A DNA stretch of 64,000 bases. It comes from Calothrix sp. PCC 7103. Lineage in GTDB: Bacteria > Cyanobacteriota > Cyanobacteriia > Cyanobacteriales > Nostocaceae. Of this stretch, positions 17,522 through 26,327 are shown one piece after another (within the stretch, counting starts at the first letter, position 1; each line of letters opens with the position of its first letter). The notes under the pieces were generated by a model that was given only the letters and a program-made list of their open reading frames with translations, made no database searches and was not told the DNA's origin. The DNA is taken from the NCBI RefSeq assembly GCF_000331305.1, contig NZ_KB217478.1:8525481-8589480 (forward strand). The letters are read 5' to 3'. Both the position numbers and the translations under genes were made by a program.

Positions 17522-20500
17522 TTATGTGGAAACCATTGAGTGCTTAATTGGAATTTCAATCCAAAATTCTGTGCTTTTACTAGGTTCACAGAAACACTCT
17601 ATTTTACCCCCATGCTTTTCAACAATAATTTGGTAACTAATTGATAATCCTAATCCAGTACCTTTACCAGGTTCTTTTGTTGTAAAGAAGGGGTCAAATA
17701 TACGTGGTACTACATCATCAGGAATACCACAACCGTTATCATATATACGAATCAATACTCTATCGTTCTGTACAACTTCAGAATGAATGATTATTTGTGG
17801 TGAGGGTAATTTTTTACTATTCTCTTTTTGATGGTGTTTATATTTAATTTCAATTGCGTCTATAGCGTTGCCTAAAATATTCATGAACACTTGATTCAAT
17901 AAGGCAGCGTAACATTCAACAAGTGGTAAGTCTCCATATTTTTTAATCACATCTATTGGTGGAGTGTTGGCAGATGAACGCAAACGGTGTTGTAAAATTA
18001 GTAATGCACTATCAATGCCTCCATGAATATCTACATGTTTGATTTCTGCATGGTCAAGACGCGAGAATGTACGTAGTGACTCAACTAATTGTAAAATCCT
18101 TTCGGCGCCTGAGTGCATTGATATAATTGTTTTGGGCAGGTCTTCGATAATGTAATCTAAATCAATTTTAGATGCTTGTGCTTGAATTGTTTGTACTGGC
18201 TCTGGATATTGATGCTGATAAATTTTCATTAATTCCAGTATACTTTGAGTATATTCGCTTACATGAGATAAATTACCGTAGATAAAATTAATCGGATTAT
18301 TAATTTCATGAGCAATACCAGCAACTAGCTGTCCTAAACCAGCCATTTTTTCACCTTGAATTAGCTGAGTTTGGGTTCGCTGTAATTCTTTGAGCGCTTC
18401 GTTGAGTTTTTCTTTTTGAAGTCGAGTTTGTTCGAGTAACTCAGCTTGCTGTAATGCTACAGCTAACTGTAAACCAATTTGTGCAAGTAAACTAACTTCA
18501 TCTTCCATCCACTCGCGCGGTTTAGTATTTTGATATGCAGCAAGTAACCCCCATAAATTATCACCTTGAAAAATTGGCACCATTACATATGCACGTGCTT
18601 GAATTTGTTCGAGAAATACTAATTGCGGGTCAGAATACTGTTGTTTATATATATCATCAACCGTTATGGCTTTCTGAAGCCGCATATTGAGTTCGCCTAA
18701 TGCTTTTTGTACGAAAGCATCCATCATCAAAAATGAATTTCCAATTAACGGCATCCATTCTGAAGCTACTGACTCTGCCACAAAATCACCACTGCCATCG
18801 GTATAGAAACTGTAAATAGCTACTCGTTCAACTTTTAATAAATTCCTAACTTCTTGTGTTGTGGTAGCAAAAATAGTATGTAAGTCAAGCGATTGACGAA
18901 TTTTTTCTACCGTAGTGGCTAATGCTTTTTCGCGTTCTGCTGCTCTTGTGAGTTGTGCGGCTTGTGCTTGCACTTGTTTGAGGGTTTCTGCTTGTTGAAG
19001 TGCCACACCTAACTGTACTCCAACTTGTGCAAGTAAGTTAACTTCTTCTTCTTCCCAATAACGTGGTTGAGAATTTTGATACGCGACTAGTAACCCCCAC
19101 AGCTTTTCACCTTGTAAAATGGGAACAAAAGTTTCATTACGTGGATACTTTCCTGTTTTTGCGGCTTCTAAAAATGTCTTTTCAATCGTTGGTTGACTTT
19201 TTCCAACAGGTGTCCAACCATCAAGAATTGAATCAGCGACAAATTCTCCACTCCAATCAGCATAAAATCTATAAATTGCCACACGCTCGACATTTAACAA
19301 ACGTCGAACTTCCTGTGTAGTTGCTTGAAAAATACTCTCTATATCTAACGATTGTCGAATCTTATCAACTGTTGTTGCTAAAGCACGCTGACGTTCTGCT
19401 GCTTTTTCTAGCTGTGCTGCCTGTGAAGAAACTTGTTGAAAGTACTCAGCTTGTTGAAAAGCTGTACCAAGTTGAGTACTAATTTGTGTGAGTAAGTAAA
19501 TTTCGTTATCTTCCCATTTTCGCGGCGCTGAGTTTTGGAAAACAGCTAATAGTCCCCAAAGTTTGTTACCATGATAAATTGCAACAATGGCATATGCTCG
19601 TGCTTGGTAACTTTCTAAGACGCGAATGTAACAGTCAGTAAATCCAGCATTGTAAATATCATCGCAAGTTCGGAAAATTTCACCACGTACAAACCTTCCA
19701 CCCTGAGTTTCTTTAAGGTAGCTATCAGGAATAGGAGCATTTACTAATAACTTGATACTACATTCGCTAATATTTGCACGTAATTCTGGTTGTTGTAATT
19801 GTTTATCTAGTAAAGAATTCCAACCTGTTTCCATAGATTCAACAACAAAATCTCCACTCCAGTCAGGGTTAAACCGATAAATTACGACTCTATCAGCTTC
19901 CAGAATTTTTCTAATTTCGTGAGTTGCAGTATGAAATATCGTTTCTAAGTCGAACGTTTGACGAATTTTTTCAATAGTTTTAGCAATGCTTTTTTGACGT
20001 TCAGCAATACGTTCACGTTCGGATGCTTGTGCAAGTTTTACTGCTTGCATCTGCATTTGCTCTAGATATTCAGCTTGTTGAATGGCAACACTAAGTTGTG
20101 CAGCAATTTGCTGTATAAACTCAATTTCTGACTCTTCCCAATAACGTGGTGTGCTGCATTGGTGTATACATAATAATCCCCAAAGTTTTTTGCCTTTGAG
20201 TAAAGGGACTACGAAATTAGAACGAACTTGAAATTTTTCTAAAATGGCTATGTGGCATGGGCTACAATCACCTTGATAAATATCGGGAATTATATTGAGT
20301 TTTCCTTCTTGATATTGCGCTGCAAATTGTTCGCTAAAGCAATGGTCGTGAATTTTTAACGCCATTGCTGAGTTCCATCCGTTCGCCACATCTTCAGAGA
20401 CAAACTCACCTTCCCAATCTAAGTGTGGGTAAAAACGAAATACTCCTACACGGTCGGCTTGGAGTAATTGACGGACTTCGGTAGCTGTATTTTTAAAAAT

Positions 20501-21121
20501 AGTTTGTAAATCTAAGGACTCGCGAATTCGAGCGATAACTGCTGCTAAAGTTTTTTCTTTTTCAATATTTGAAGGCGCCTGTGCAAGTAATTCAATATTT
20601 TGTAACGCAACTTCTAAATGTTCAACAACTTGCTTTACAATTTCTATTTCTAAATCGTGCCATTGGCGAACTTCGCTACATTGATGTACGCAAAGTAGAC
20701 CCCAAAGTTTATCATTCTTGAATAAAGGCGCAATAATACAAGCGTGTACTTGGAACTTTTCTAAAAATTCAATATAATCTTGATGAATATTTGATAAAAC
20801 CTTAATTTCGCCTTGCTGATAAATCTTTATAAGGTCTTGAGCAAGCGAAGAGTCATTTACTTTCGTGTCTAGTACTGACATCCAAACGGCGCCGACATCT
20901 TCATAAACGAATTCGCCTTGGTACGTCAAATCGCTAGATAAGCAAAATACTGCTACCCTATCAGTATAAAGTATTTGACGTAATTTTTTAACAACAGTTT
21001 CAAAAACTGCCTTTTGGTCTGAAGCTTTGTGTATAAGCCTAACCATTTTTATAGTATTTTCGTATTGTCCTGTTGTGGGCGCCTGACTTGATGTTAAACG
21101 CGGAGTATGCTTTTTTTCCAT
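17522..21121 (-). CDS. Soluble sensor histidine kinase with five GAF domains, one bilin-binding candidate
   Basis: A 1199-residue cytoplasmic kinase with no membrane segment. Five GAF domains begin near residues 25, 195, 375, 570 and 735, each starting like [12 protein letters not shown] and joined by coiled helices rich in Gln/Ala. The kinase core follows: HisKA with [12 protein letters not shown] (phospho-acceptor His938), N box [11 protein letters not shown], and DNGCGIP and [13 protein letters not shown]-binding motifs. GAF2 has Cys289-His290 in the [16 protein letters not shown] context, which is how phycocyanobilin is attached in cyanobacteriochromes; the other four GAFs lack Cys-His (GAF3 has a Cys-Tyr). 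No receiver domain, and no response regulator gene is next to it, so the partner is elsewhere. Flanked by copies of one small repeat. Confidence 0.93.
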   Translation of the reverse strand: MEKKHTPRLTSSQAPTTGQYENTIKMVRLIHKASDQKAVFETVVKKLRQILYTDRVAVFCLSSDLTYQGEFVYEDVGAVWMSVLDTKVNDSSLAQDLIKIYQQGEIKVLSNIHQDYIEFLEKFQVHACIIAPLFKNDKLWGLLCVHQCSEVRQWHDLEIEIVKQVVEHLEVALQNIELLAQAPSNIEKEKTLAAVIARIRESLDLQTIFKNTATEVRQLLQADRVGVFRFYPHLDWEGEFVSEDVANGWNSAMALKIHDHCFSEQFAAQYQEGKLNIIPDIYQGDCSPCHIAILEKFQVRSNFVVPLLKGKKLWGLLCIHQCSTPRYWEESEIEFIQQIAAQLSVAIQQAEYLEQMQMQAVKLAQASERERIAERQKSIAKTIEKIRQTFDLETIFHTATHEIRKILEADRVVIYRFNPDWSGDFVVESMETGWNSLLDKQLQQPELRANISECSIKLLVNAPIPDSYLKETQGGRFVRGEIFRTCDDIYNAGFTDCYIRVLESYQARAYAIVAIYHGNKLWGLLAVFQNSAPRKWEDNEIYLLTQISTQLGTAFQQAEYFQQVSSQAAQLEKAAERQRALATTVDKIRQSLDIESIFQATTQEVRRLLNVERVAIYRFYADWSGEFVADSILDGWTPVGKSQPTIEKTFLEAAKTGKYPRNETFVPILQGEKLWGLLVAYQNSQPRYWEEEEVNLLAQVGVQLGVALQQAETLKQVQAQAAQLTRAAEREKALATTVEKIRQSLDLHTIFATTTQEVRNLLKVERVAIYSFYTDGSGDFVAESVASEWMPLIGNSFLMMDAFVQKALGELNMRLQKAITVDDIYKQQYSDPQLVFLEQIQARAYVMVPIFQGDNLWGLLAAYQNTKPREWMEDEVSLLAQIGLQLAVALQQAELLEQTRLQKEKLNEALKELQRTQTQLIQGEKMAGLGQLVAGIAHEINNPINFIYGNLSHVSEYTQSILELMKIYQHQYPEPVQTIQAQASKIDLDYIIEDLPKTIISMHSGAERILQLVESLRTFSRLDHAEIKHVDIHGGIDSALLILQHRLRSSANTPPIDVIKKYGDLPLVECYAALLNQVFMNILGNAIDAIEIKYKHHQKENSKKLPSPQIIIHSEVVQNDRVLIRIYDNGCGIPDDVVPRIFDPFFTTKEPGKGTGLGLSISYQIIVEKHGGKIECFCEPSKSTEFWIEIPIKHSMVST

Positions 21122-21203
21122 TGATGAGACATGCTTTGATAATTGAACCTCTTATATAAGGGTTCCCATCACAGCAAGGAGAGTAACATTTGTTTGTAAA
21201 GAT

Positions 21204-21273
21204 GAGAAACCTAGTTTATTTTTCGATATCTTGTAATAAAAACAACGATTTCATTTAGAAACTGGGTTTCTTC
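21204..21273. repeat. AGAAACC/GGTTTCT repeat, copy upstream of the kinase gene
   Basis: GAGAAACCTAGTTTAT near 21204 and TAGAAACTGGGTTTCTT near 21256, the inverse arrangement of the pair at 17483-17518. It lies between the divergent kinase and sigma-like genes. Confidence 0.6.
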
Positions 21274-21369
21274 TATTTTTTTGTAAAGAAAGGTTAAGTT
21301 TTGCAGAAAATAGAGCAAAGCAACCAGAAATAAGGTGGCAGCAAAAAAAAGGCTGTTCTGATAACAAGC

Positions 21370-22026
21370 ATGGAGTTCCAGATGAGTCACCCGGCAAAAG
21401 ATGAACAAATGCAGGAGCAGCTACTACAACTAGCTACTACAGTTCAGCAGTACCCACCGTTGACTCAAGCTCGGAAACTTGCTTTAACCAAGCTAATTAA
21501 TACAATTGTATGCTCCGGTAAGCTTTGCCATCCGCAAAGTGGACAGTTTCCAGCAAGTCTTTATGAAGAAATTTATAATGAAGCACTTCAGGAACTTCTA
21601 CTTTATATTTGTCAAAATATTCACAAATATGATGCAACGCGCGCTTCGGTAATTACATGGGTTAATTTTCTATTAGAGCGGCGTTTTTTTCCAGAAGCTA
21701 TTCCAAAAATCCTTAATCGGCAGGGTATCACACAACTTCCTGACCAGGATATTCTTGCTTCACCAGAAGAAACACTAAGCCTCACGGAAATAGTGAGGGA
21801 ATTTATAGTATCAGACCCTGATAATGTTTTCAAAAAAAAACACATAGAAAATTGTCCCCAAGCAAACTTTCAAACGTTAGCTTTGCGGCGCCTATCAGGA
21901 AAATCATGGAAGGAAATATCAGCAGAATTTGAAATAAAACTTCAAACGGTTAGTGGTTTTTATTACCGATGTGTTACGGAGTTTGCTCCAAGGCTAAAAA
22001 AATATTGCGGTAGTGACATAAATTAA
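21370..22026 (+). CDS. Sigma-70-like regulator of the CHAT locus (copy A)
   Basis: A 218-residue protein. EEIYNEALQELLLYICQNIHKYD...ITWVNFLLERRFF resembles region 2 of ECF-type sigma factors (core binding and -10 recognition), and WKEISAEFEIKLQTVSGFYYRCVTEFAPRLKKY looks like a region-4 helix-turn-helix. A nearly equivalent protein is encoded at 60151-60786, again directly before a DUF1822 and a CHAT gene. I therefore take it as the regulator of this three-gene set. The middle part is diverged from ordinary sigma factors, so activity as a true sigma factor is not certain. Fifteen bases separate it from the next gene. Confidence 0.75.
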   Translation: MEFQMSHPAKDEQMQEQLLQLATTVQQYPPLTQARKLALTKLINTIVCSGKLCHPQSGQFPASLYEEIYNEALQELLLYICQNIHKYDATRASVITWVNFLLERRFFPEAIPKILNRQGITQLPDQDILASPEETLSLTEIVREFIVSDPDNVFKKKHIENCPQANFQTLALRRLSGKSWKEISAEFEIKLQTVSGFYYRCVTEFAPRLKKYCGSDIN

Positions 22027-22041
22027 ATACAAGGTCAGGAA

Positions 22042-23058
22042 ATGGAAAACTTGTCAGAATCTTTAACTCTTACTATACCAATTAGTGCTGATGCTTATCT
22101 TTTAGCACAAAAATTTAGCAATTATCATAGTAATCCACTCAAAGGCAAGCAAGTTTATTTTAATACTTTGGCTATATCAGTAGTTAAAGTTTACCTGCGT
22201 TACATGGGAATAGAAACAAACTGGGAGGACTGTTTAAGTTATAATCCGCTGACCCAAACTTTATTAAATATTGCTGATTTAGATGTAAAGGGTTTAGGAA
22301 AGCTAGAGTGTCGTCCAATTGAAATCATCGATGAAGCCAAAAATATTGCTGATGATATTATTCGCGTTCCTCTCGAAGTATGCTTAGATAGAATTGGTTA
22401 TGTATTCATACAAATCAATGAATTGCTGAAAACAGCTAAAATTTTGGGGTTTAGTAAAACTATTCCTGAAAACGGCGAATTATATATAAGTGAGTTACAA
22501 TCATTAGAAAATTTGCTATTCATTCTGAGTCAACCAGTTAAAGTAGAGACACAATCTGTTGTCTCTATACCACAAACAACTAATCTAGGTCAGTGGTTCA
22601 AAAATGTGTTTGAAATAGGTTGGCAAACAGTAGAATCACTTTTAAGCTTACAACAGCAAGCTGAAATAGCTTTTCGAGGTAAAGTATTTGAAACAATTGA
22701 TGATAATAGTCAGTTAGACAGTCAATATAGAAATAGTAATATAAGTATTGAGCGAGGTAAAGTATTTGATTTGGGTCAGAAATTAAAATATGAACAAATC
22801 ATTTTAATCGTTGAATTGATTCCTACTTGCGAAGAACAAATAGATATTTGGGTAAAAATATGTCCACTTGGAGCTATAAAAAATCTTCCTGAAGAGCTTC
22901 AGTTATTTGTGTTGGATGAATTGGGGACAGCAGTTATGCAAGCTACTGCAAGGAGTGCTGAAAATATACTGTTGAATTTCAGCAGTGCATTTGGAGAACA
23001 TTTCAGTGTTAAACTAACATTGAATGACATCAGTTTTACTGAACATTTTCAAGTTTAG
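22042..23058 (+). CDS. DUF1822 family protein (copy A)
   Basis: A 338-residue protein of the cyanobacterial DUF1822 family: YFNTLAISVVKVYLRYMGIETNW, LLNIADLDVKGLGKLECRP and VPLEVCLDRIGYVFIQIN are shared position by position with the protein at 60829-61743 (YLNSLATYAVEYYL, FINAADVEVKNIGKLECFP, VASDRIAYIFVQIN). The C-terminal ~100 residues form a separate beta-rich part (LVELIPTCEEQIDIWVKICPLG). Function unknown. It sits between the sigma-like gene and a CHAT gene in both loci, so the three products probably work together. Confidence 0.85.
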   Translation: MENLSESLTLTIPISADAYLLAQKFSNYHSNPLKGKQVYFNTLAISVVKVYLRYMGIETNWEDCLSYNPLTQTLLNIADLDVKGLGKLECRPIEIIDEAKNIADDIIRVPLEVCLDRIGYVFIQINELLKTAKILGFSKTIPENGELYISELQSLENLLFILSQPVKVETQSVVSIPQTTNLGQWFKNVFEIGWQTVESLLSLQQQAEIAFRGKVFETIDDNSQLDSQYRNSNISIERGKVFDLGQKLKYEQIILIVELIPTCEEQIDIWVKICPLGAIKNLPEELQLFVLDELGTAVMQATARSAENILLNFSSAFGEHFSVKLTLNDISFTEHFQV

Positions 23059-23098
23059 AAGAGAAAAGATATTGCAAGCATAACGTGCGGATTGTTGT

Positions 23099-25435
23099 AT
23101 GAGCAAATTAGTTGTTCTCAAAATAGATGGTAATTTGGAGCAAAGTTTTCGAGTCACGCTAGAAATTGGCGAAGAAAATACTCGTTCATATATCGAAGCT
23201 CATGGTAGCTTACCAAGTTCTCCTGATTTAAGCAACTATTTAATTCAATGGCAAGGCAAATATCACAGCGTAGTTAATCATAATAGCCGTATTAAACCAA
23301 AAGAAATGATTTATGGTGGCTCAATCAATAGGAGAATTAACGAATGTAAGCAATTAGAAAATAAAATTAATCAATATTTGCAGTCTTGGTTGAATTGTCA
23401 GGAATTTCGCAGCATCAACAATACATTACGCGAAGAATTAAATCGAGACGACATCGTTCGGGTACTGATTCGCACGAACGACGAGCAATTACAACAAATT
23501 CCTTGGCATTTGTGGGATTTTTTTCAAAATTATTCTAACGCCGAATTTGCGTTGAGTATAATGACGTTCCAAAAAACAGAAAAATCATTACCAAAACCCA
23601 AAGTTAGAATTTTGGCTATTCTCGGTAATAGTGCGGGTATAGACATCCAAAAAGATAGAGAATTATTAGAAAGTTTACCTGATTCCGAAATTACTTTTTT
23701 AGTCGAACCACAGCTTCAAGAGTTAAGCAATCAATTATGGGAACAAAAATGGGATATTTTGTTTTTTGCTGGACATAGCGAAACACATGGGAATACTGGT
23801 AATATTTATATTAATCAAACAGATAGTTTAACAATTCCTGAATTGAGCAATGCTTTGAAAAGTTCTATTGCTCAAGGATTGCAGCTAGCTATTTTTAACT
23901 CTTGTGATGGTTTAGGGTTAGCACGACAGTTGACTTTGTTAAATATTCCGCAAATTATTGTAATGCGGCAACCAGTTCCAGATAAAGTAGCACAAGAATT
24001 TTTGAAGTATTTTTTAGTAGCTTTTTCAAATGGTAAGTCTTTATATTTGGCATTGCGCGAAGCTAGGGAAAAGCTACAAGGTTTAGAGGATAAATTTCCT
24101 AGTGCTACTTGGTTGCCAGTACTATTTCAAAATCCAGCAGTTGTTCCACAGACTTGGAACTCATTATTAACGAGTAATAAAGAACTCATACCTAGTACAT
24201 CTAAGTATAAATATAATATTTTGACTCTTATCGCAACTAGTTTAGTTGTAACAACAGCTATTATCGGCACCCGTTTAGGAGGAATGTTACAAAAATGGGA
24301 GTTACACTTCTTCGATCAAATAATGCAAAGTCGTCCAGCAGAGGGAAATGATCAACGACTTTTAATAATTGGTATAAAAGATGAAGATTTTCAGATTCCT
24401 GAGCAAAAAGACAGAAAAGGTTCATTATCAGACTTAGCGTTAACTAAACTATTAGATAAATTAGAGTCCAATAAAGCGCGTGTAATTGGATTGGATATCT
24501 TTCGCGATTTTCCAGTTGACTCCAAGCAAATATCTTTAAAAACTCGTTTGCAAAAAAGTGATAAATTCTTTGCAATTTGTCAAGTAGGTGAGCCAGAAGG
24601 TGAAGAACATGGTATATCGCAACCGCCAGAACTTGCAACTCAATACCTTGGCTTTAGTAATATTATTCCTGATTCTGATGGTGTAATTAGGCGCCATCTT
24701 TTATCAATGGATGTGCCAACTGCATCACTGTGTCAAACTCCAATTTCTCTCAGCCTCCAATTAGCATTACAATATTTAAAAAAAGAAGGAATCACGCCTA
24801 AAATAACTCAAGGAAACTGGCAATTAGGTAAAATTATACTTCAACGATTACAATCACCAACAGGCGCCTATCAAAAAGCCGATACATGGGGAAACCAAAT
24901 TTTACTAAATTATCGTTCATATCACTCACCTAACCAAATAGCCGAAATAGTCACCCTCAAAGACATATTAACAAATAAAGTCAAACCAGAAACCATACAA
25001 AACCGTATAATTTTAATTGGAGTTATGACTCGAACATCTGGCGACCAATTTCCAACTCCTTATAGTGCCAATCAAACAGCGTATCAAGAAATGCCAGGAG
25101 TAATAATTCATGCTCAAATGATAAGTCAAATATTAAGCGCAGTATTAGATAAACGTCCATTAATAAAAACATGGACATTCTGGGGTGATTTTGTATGGAT
25201 ATGGGGTTGGTCTATAGTAGGAGGTATAATCGTTTTGACTTATCAAAAAAAACTATTATACATAATTATTGCATCTGGAACAGCAATTATAATATTGTAT
25301 GGCACATGTTATTGGCTATTCATACAAGGAAATTGGGCGCCATTAGTACCACCTAGCATCGCATTAATAAGCGTAGGGTGCGTGAAAGCCATTACAACCC
25401 GCAAAGACAACGTAAACTATACTCAAAACGGGTAA
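23099..25435 (+). CDS. CHAT (caspase-like) protein with CHASE2 sensor domain and membrane anchors
   Basis: A 778-residue protein. Residues 1-110 are an N-terminal domain (LVVLKIDGNLEQSFRVTLEIG) that also opens the proteins at 33083-34591 and 61825-63701. Residues ~165-350 are a CHAT domain of the caspase clan with the dyad His226 (FFAGHSETHG) and Cys269 (FNSCDGLG). A membrane segment (~370-392) leads to an extracytoplasmic CHASE2 sensor domain (~395-680), and three hydrophobic helices end the protein. So a periplasmic signal could control a cytosolic protease-like domain. The 3' end is built from an inverted repeat (GGTGCGTGAAAG), suggesting that the C-terminal ~20 residues are repeat-derived. 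Third gene of the sigma/DUF1822/CHAT set. Confidence 0.9.
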   Translation: MSKLVVLKIDGNLEQSFRVTLEIGEENTRSYIEAHGSLPSSPDLSNYLIQWQGKYHSVVNHNSRIKPKEMIYGGSINRRINECKQLENKINQYLQSWLNCQEFRSINNTLREELNRDDIVRVLIRTNDEQLQQIPWHLWDFFQNYSNAEFALSIMTFQKTEKSLPKPKVRILAILGNSAGIDIQKDRELLESLPDSEITFLVEPQLQELSNQLWEQKWDILFFAGHSETHGNTGNIYINQTDSLTIPELSNALKSSIAQGLQLAIFNSCDGLGLARQLTLLNIPQIIVMRQPVPDKVAQEFLKYFLVAFSNGKSLYLALREAREKLQGLEDKFPSATWLPVLFQNPAVVPQTWNSLLTSNKELIPSTSKYKYNILTLIATSLVVTTAIIGTRLGGMLQKWELHFFDQIMQSRPAEGNDQRLLIIGIKDEDFQIPEQKDRKGSLSDLALTKLLDKLESNKARVIGLDIFRDFPVDSKQISLKTRLQKSDKFFAICQVGEPEGEEHGISQPPELATQYLGFSNIIPDSDGVIRRHLLSMDVPTASLCQTPISLSLQLALQYLKKEGITPKITQGNWQLGKIILQRLQSPTGAYQKADTWGNQILLNYRSYHSPNQIAEIVTLKDILTNKVKPETIQNRIILIGVMTRTSGDQFPTPYSANQTAYQEMPGVIIHAQMISQILSAVLDKRPLIKTWTFWGDFVWIWGWSIVGGIIVLTYQKKLLYIIIASGTAIIILYGTCYWLFIQGNWAPLVPPSIALISVGCVKAITTRKDNVNYTQNG

Positions 25436-25580
25436 GAAATGTCATTCTGAGCGTAGCGTAATGCGGAGCATTTGCCGCAGGCTAGAATCTCCAAGATGCT
25501 TCACTCCGCTGCGCTCCGTTCAGCATGACAAAGTTTAGTTTTTACCCGTTCGCAGTATAAAGTGGTTTCACGCACCATAA
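25372..25580. repeat. Nested palindromic repeats after the CHAT-CHASE2 gene
   Basis: Outer arms: GGGTGCGTGAAAGCC near 25376 with GGTTTCACGCACC near 25563. Middle arms: AAAACGGGTAA near 25427 with TTTTTACCCGTT near 25539. Inner element: GTCATTCTGAGC (25441) to CAGCATGAC (25521), a widely dispersed cyanobacterial repeat. Three nested inverted repeats suggest successive insertions of one repeat into another. Confidence 0.7.
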
Positions 25581-25622
25581 AACATCCATAAAACATCATT
25601 TTATTACCATATTATCTCAAAC

Positions 25623-26327
25623 ATGAAAAACCAATTTTACATTCAAAAACTAATTTTAGTCATAATATTAACAAATTTAACATCAATACAAGTACTAGCT
25701 CAACCCACCCCATCTATAAACTTCATCCAACCACCTCCAAGACAAGGAACCCCAAAAGGAACCGTACCAGCTGGAAGTCGTCGAGGTTGCCCACAAACCC
25801 AAAAACCCCTCACAGCTTTAGTACCAATAACTCAATTCTCAGATAAAACACAACTACGTTGGGGACTAACCACGCAAAACCATCCCACCTTCTGGTTTTA
25901 CGTTCCTTACGAATCAAAATCTGTACAAAATGCCAAATTCTCACTACGGGACCGTACAAACCGAGCGCTCTACGAAACCCCTGTCACACTAACTAACACA
26001 CCTGGAATTATTAGCATCTCCCTTCCTTCATTGGCGCCTGCATTAGAAACCAACCAATGGTATCGCTTATACTTATTTATCAACATATCTTGTGCCCCGA
26101 ATACACCATATCAAAAAGATTTCGCTGAAGCATGGGTGAAACGAGAAACGCTAACATCAGCACTATCAAGCGAATTAGAAAAAGCAACCATACAGCAGAA
26201 AGCAAATCTTTATGCTAAAAATGGTATTTGGTATGATGCAATAACAACTGTCGCAGAACTTCGGCGCCAAAATCCAAAAGATACAGAGTGGAATAACCTA
26301 TTACAATCATTAGGATTAAAGCATTAA
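25623..26327 (+). CDS. DUF928 family secreted protein
   Basis: A 234-residue protein with an N-terminal signal peptide (LILVIILTNLTSIQVLAQP, cleavage after LAQ or so). The mature part begins Pro-rich, then PAGSRRGCPQTQKPLTALVP and the beta-sandwich WGLTTQNHPTFWFYVPYESK, FSLRDRTNRALYETPV, WYRLYLFINISCAP match the DUF928 family of cyanobacteria; the C-terminal helices hold GIWYDAITTVAELRRQNP. DUF928 genes are commonly next to genes for secreted CHAT-TPR proteins, and here its stop codon overlaps that of one on the other strand. Likely extracytoplasmic; function unknown. Confidence 0.85.
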   Translation: MKNQFYIQKLILVIILTNLTSIQVLAQPTPSINFIQPPPRQGTPKGTVPAGSRRGCPQTQKPLTALVPITQFSDKTQLRWGLTTQNHPTFWFYVPYESKSVQNAKFSLRDRTNRALYETPVTLTNTPGIISISLPSLAPALETNQWYRLYLFINISCAPNTPYQKDFAEAWVKRETLTSALSSELEKATIQQKANLYAKNGIWYDAITTVAELRRQNPKDTEWNNLLQSLGLKH

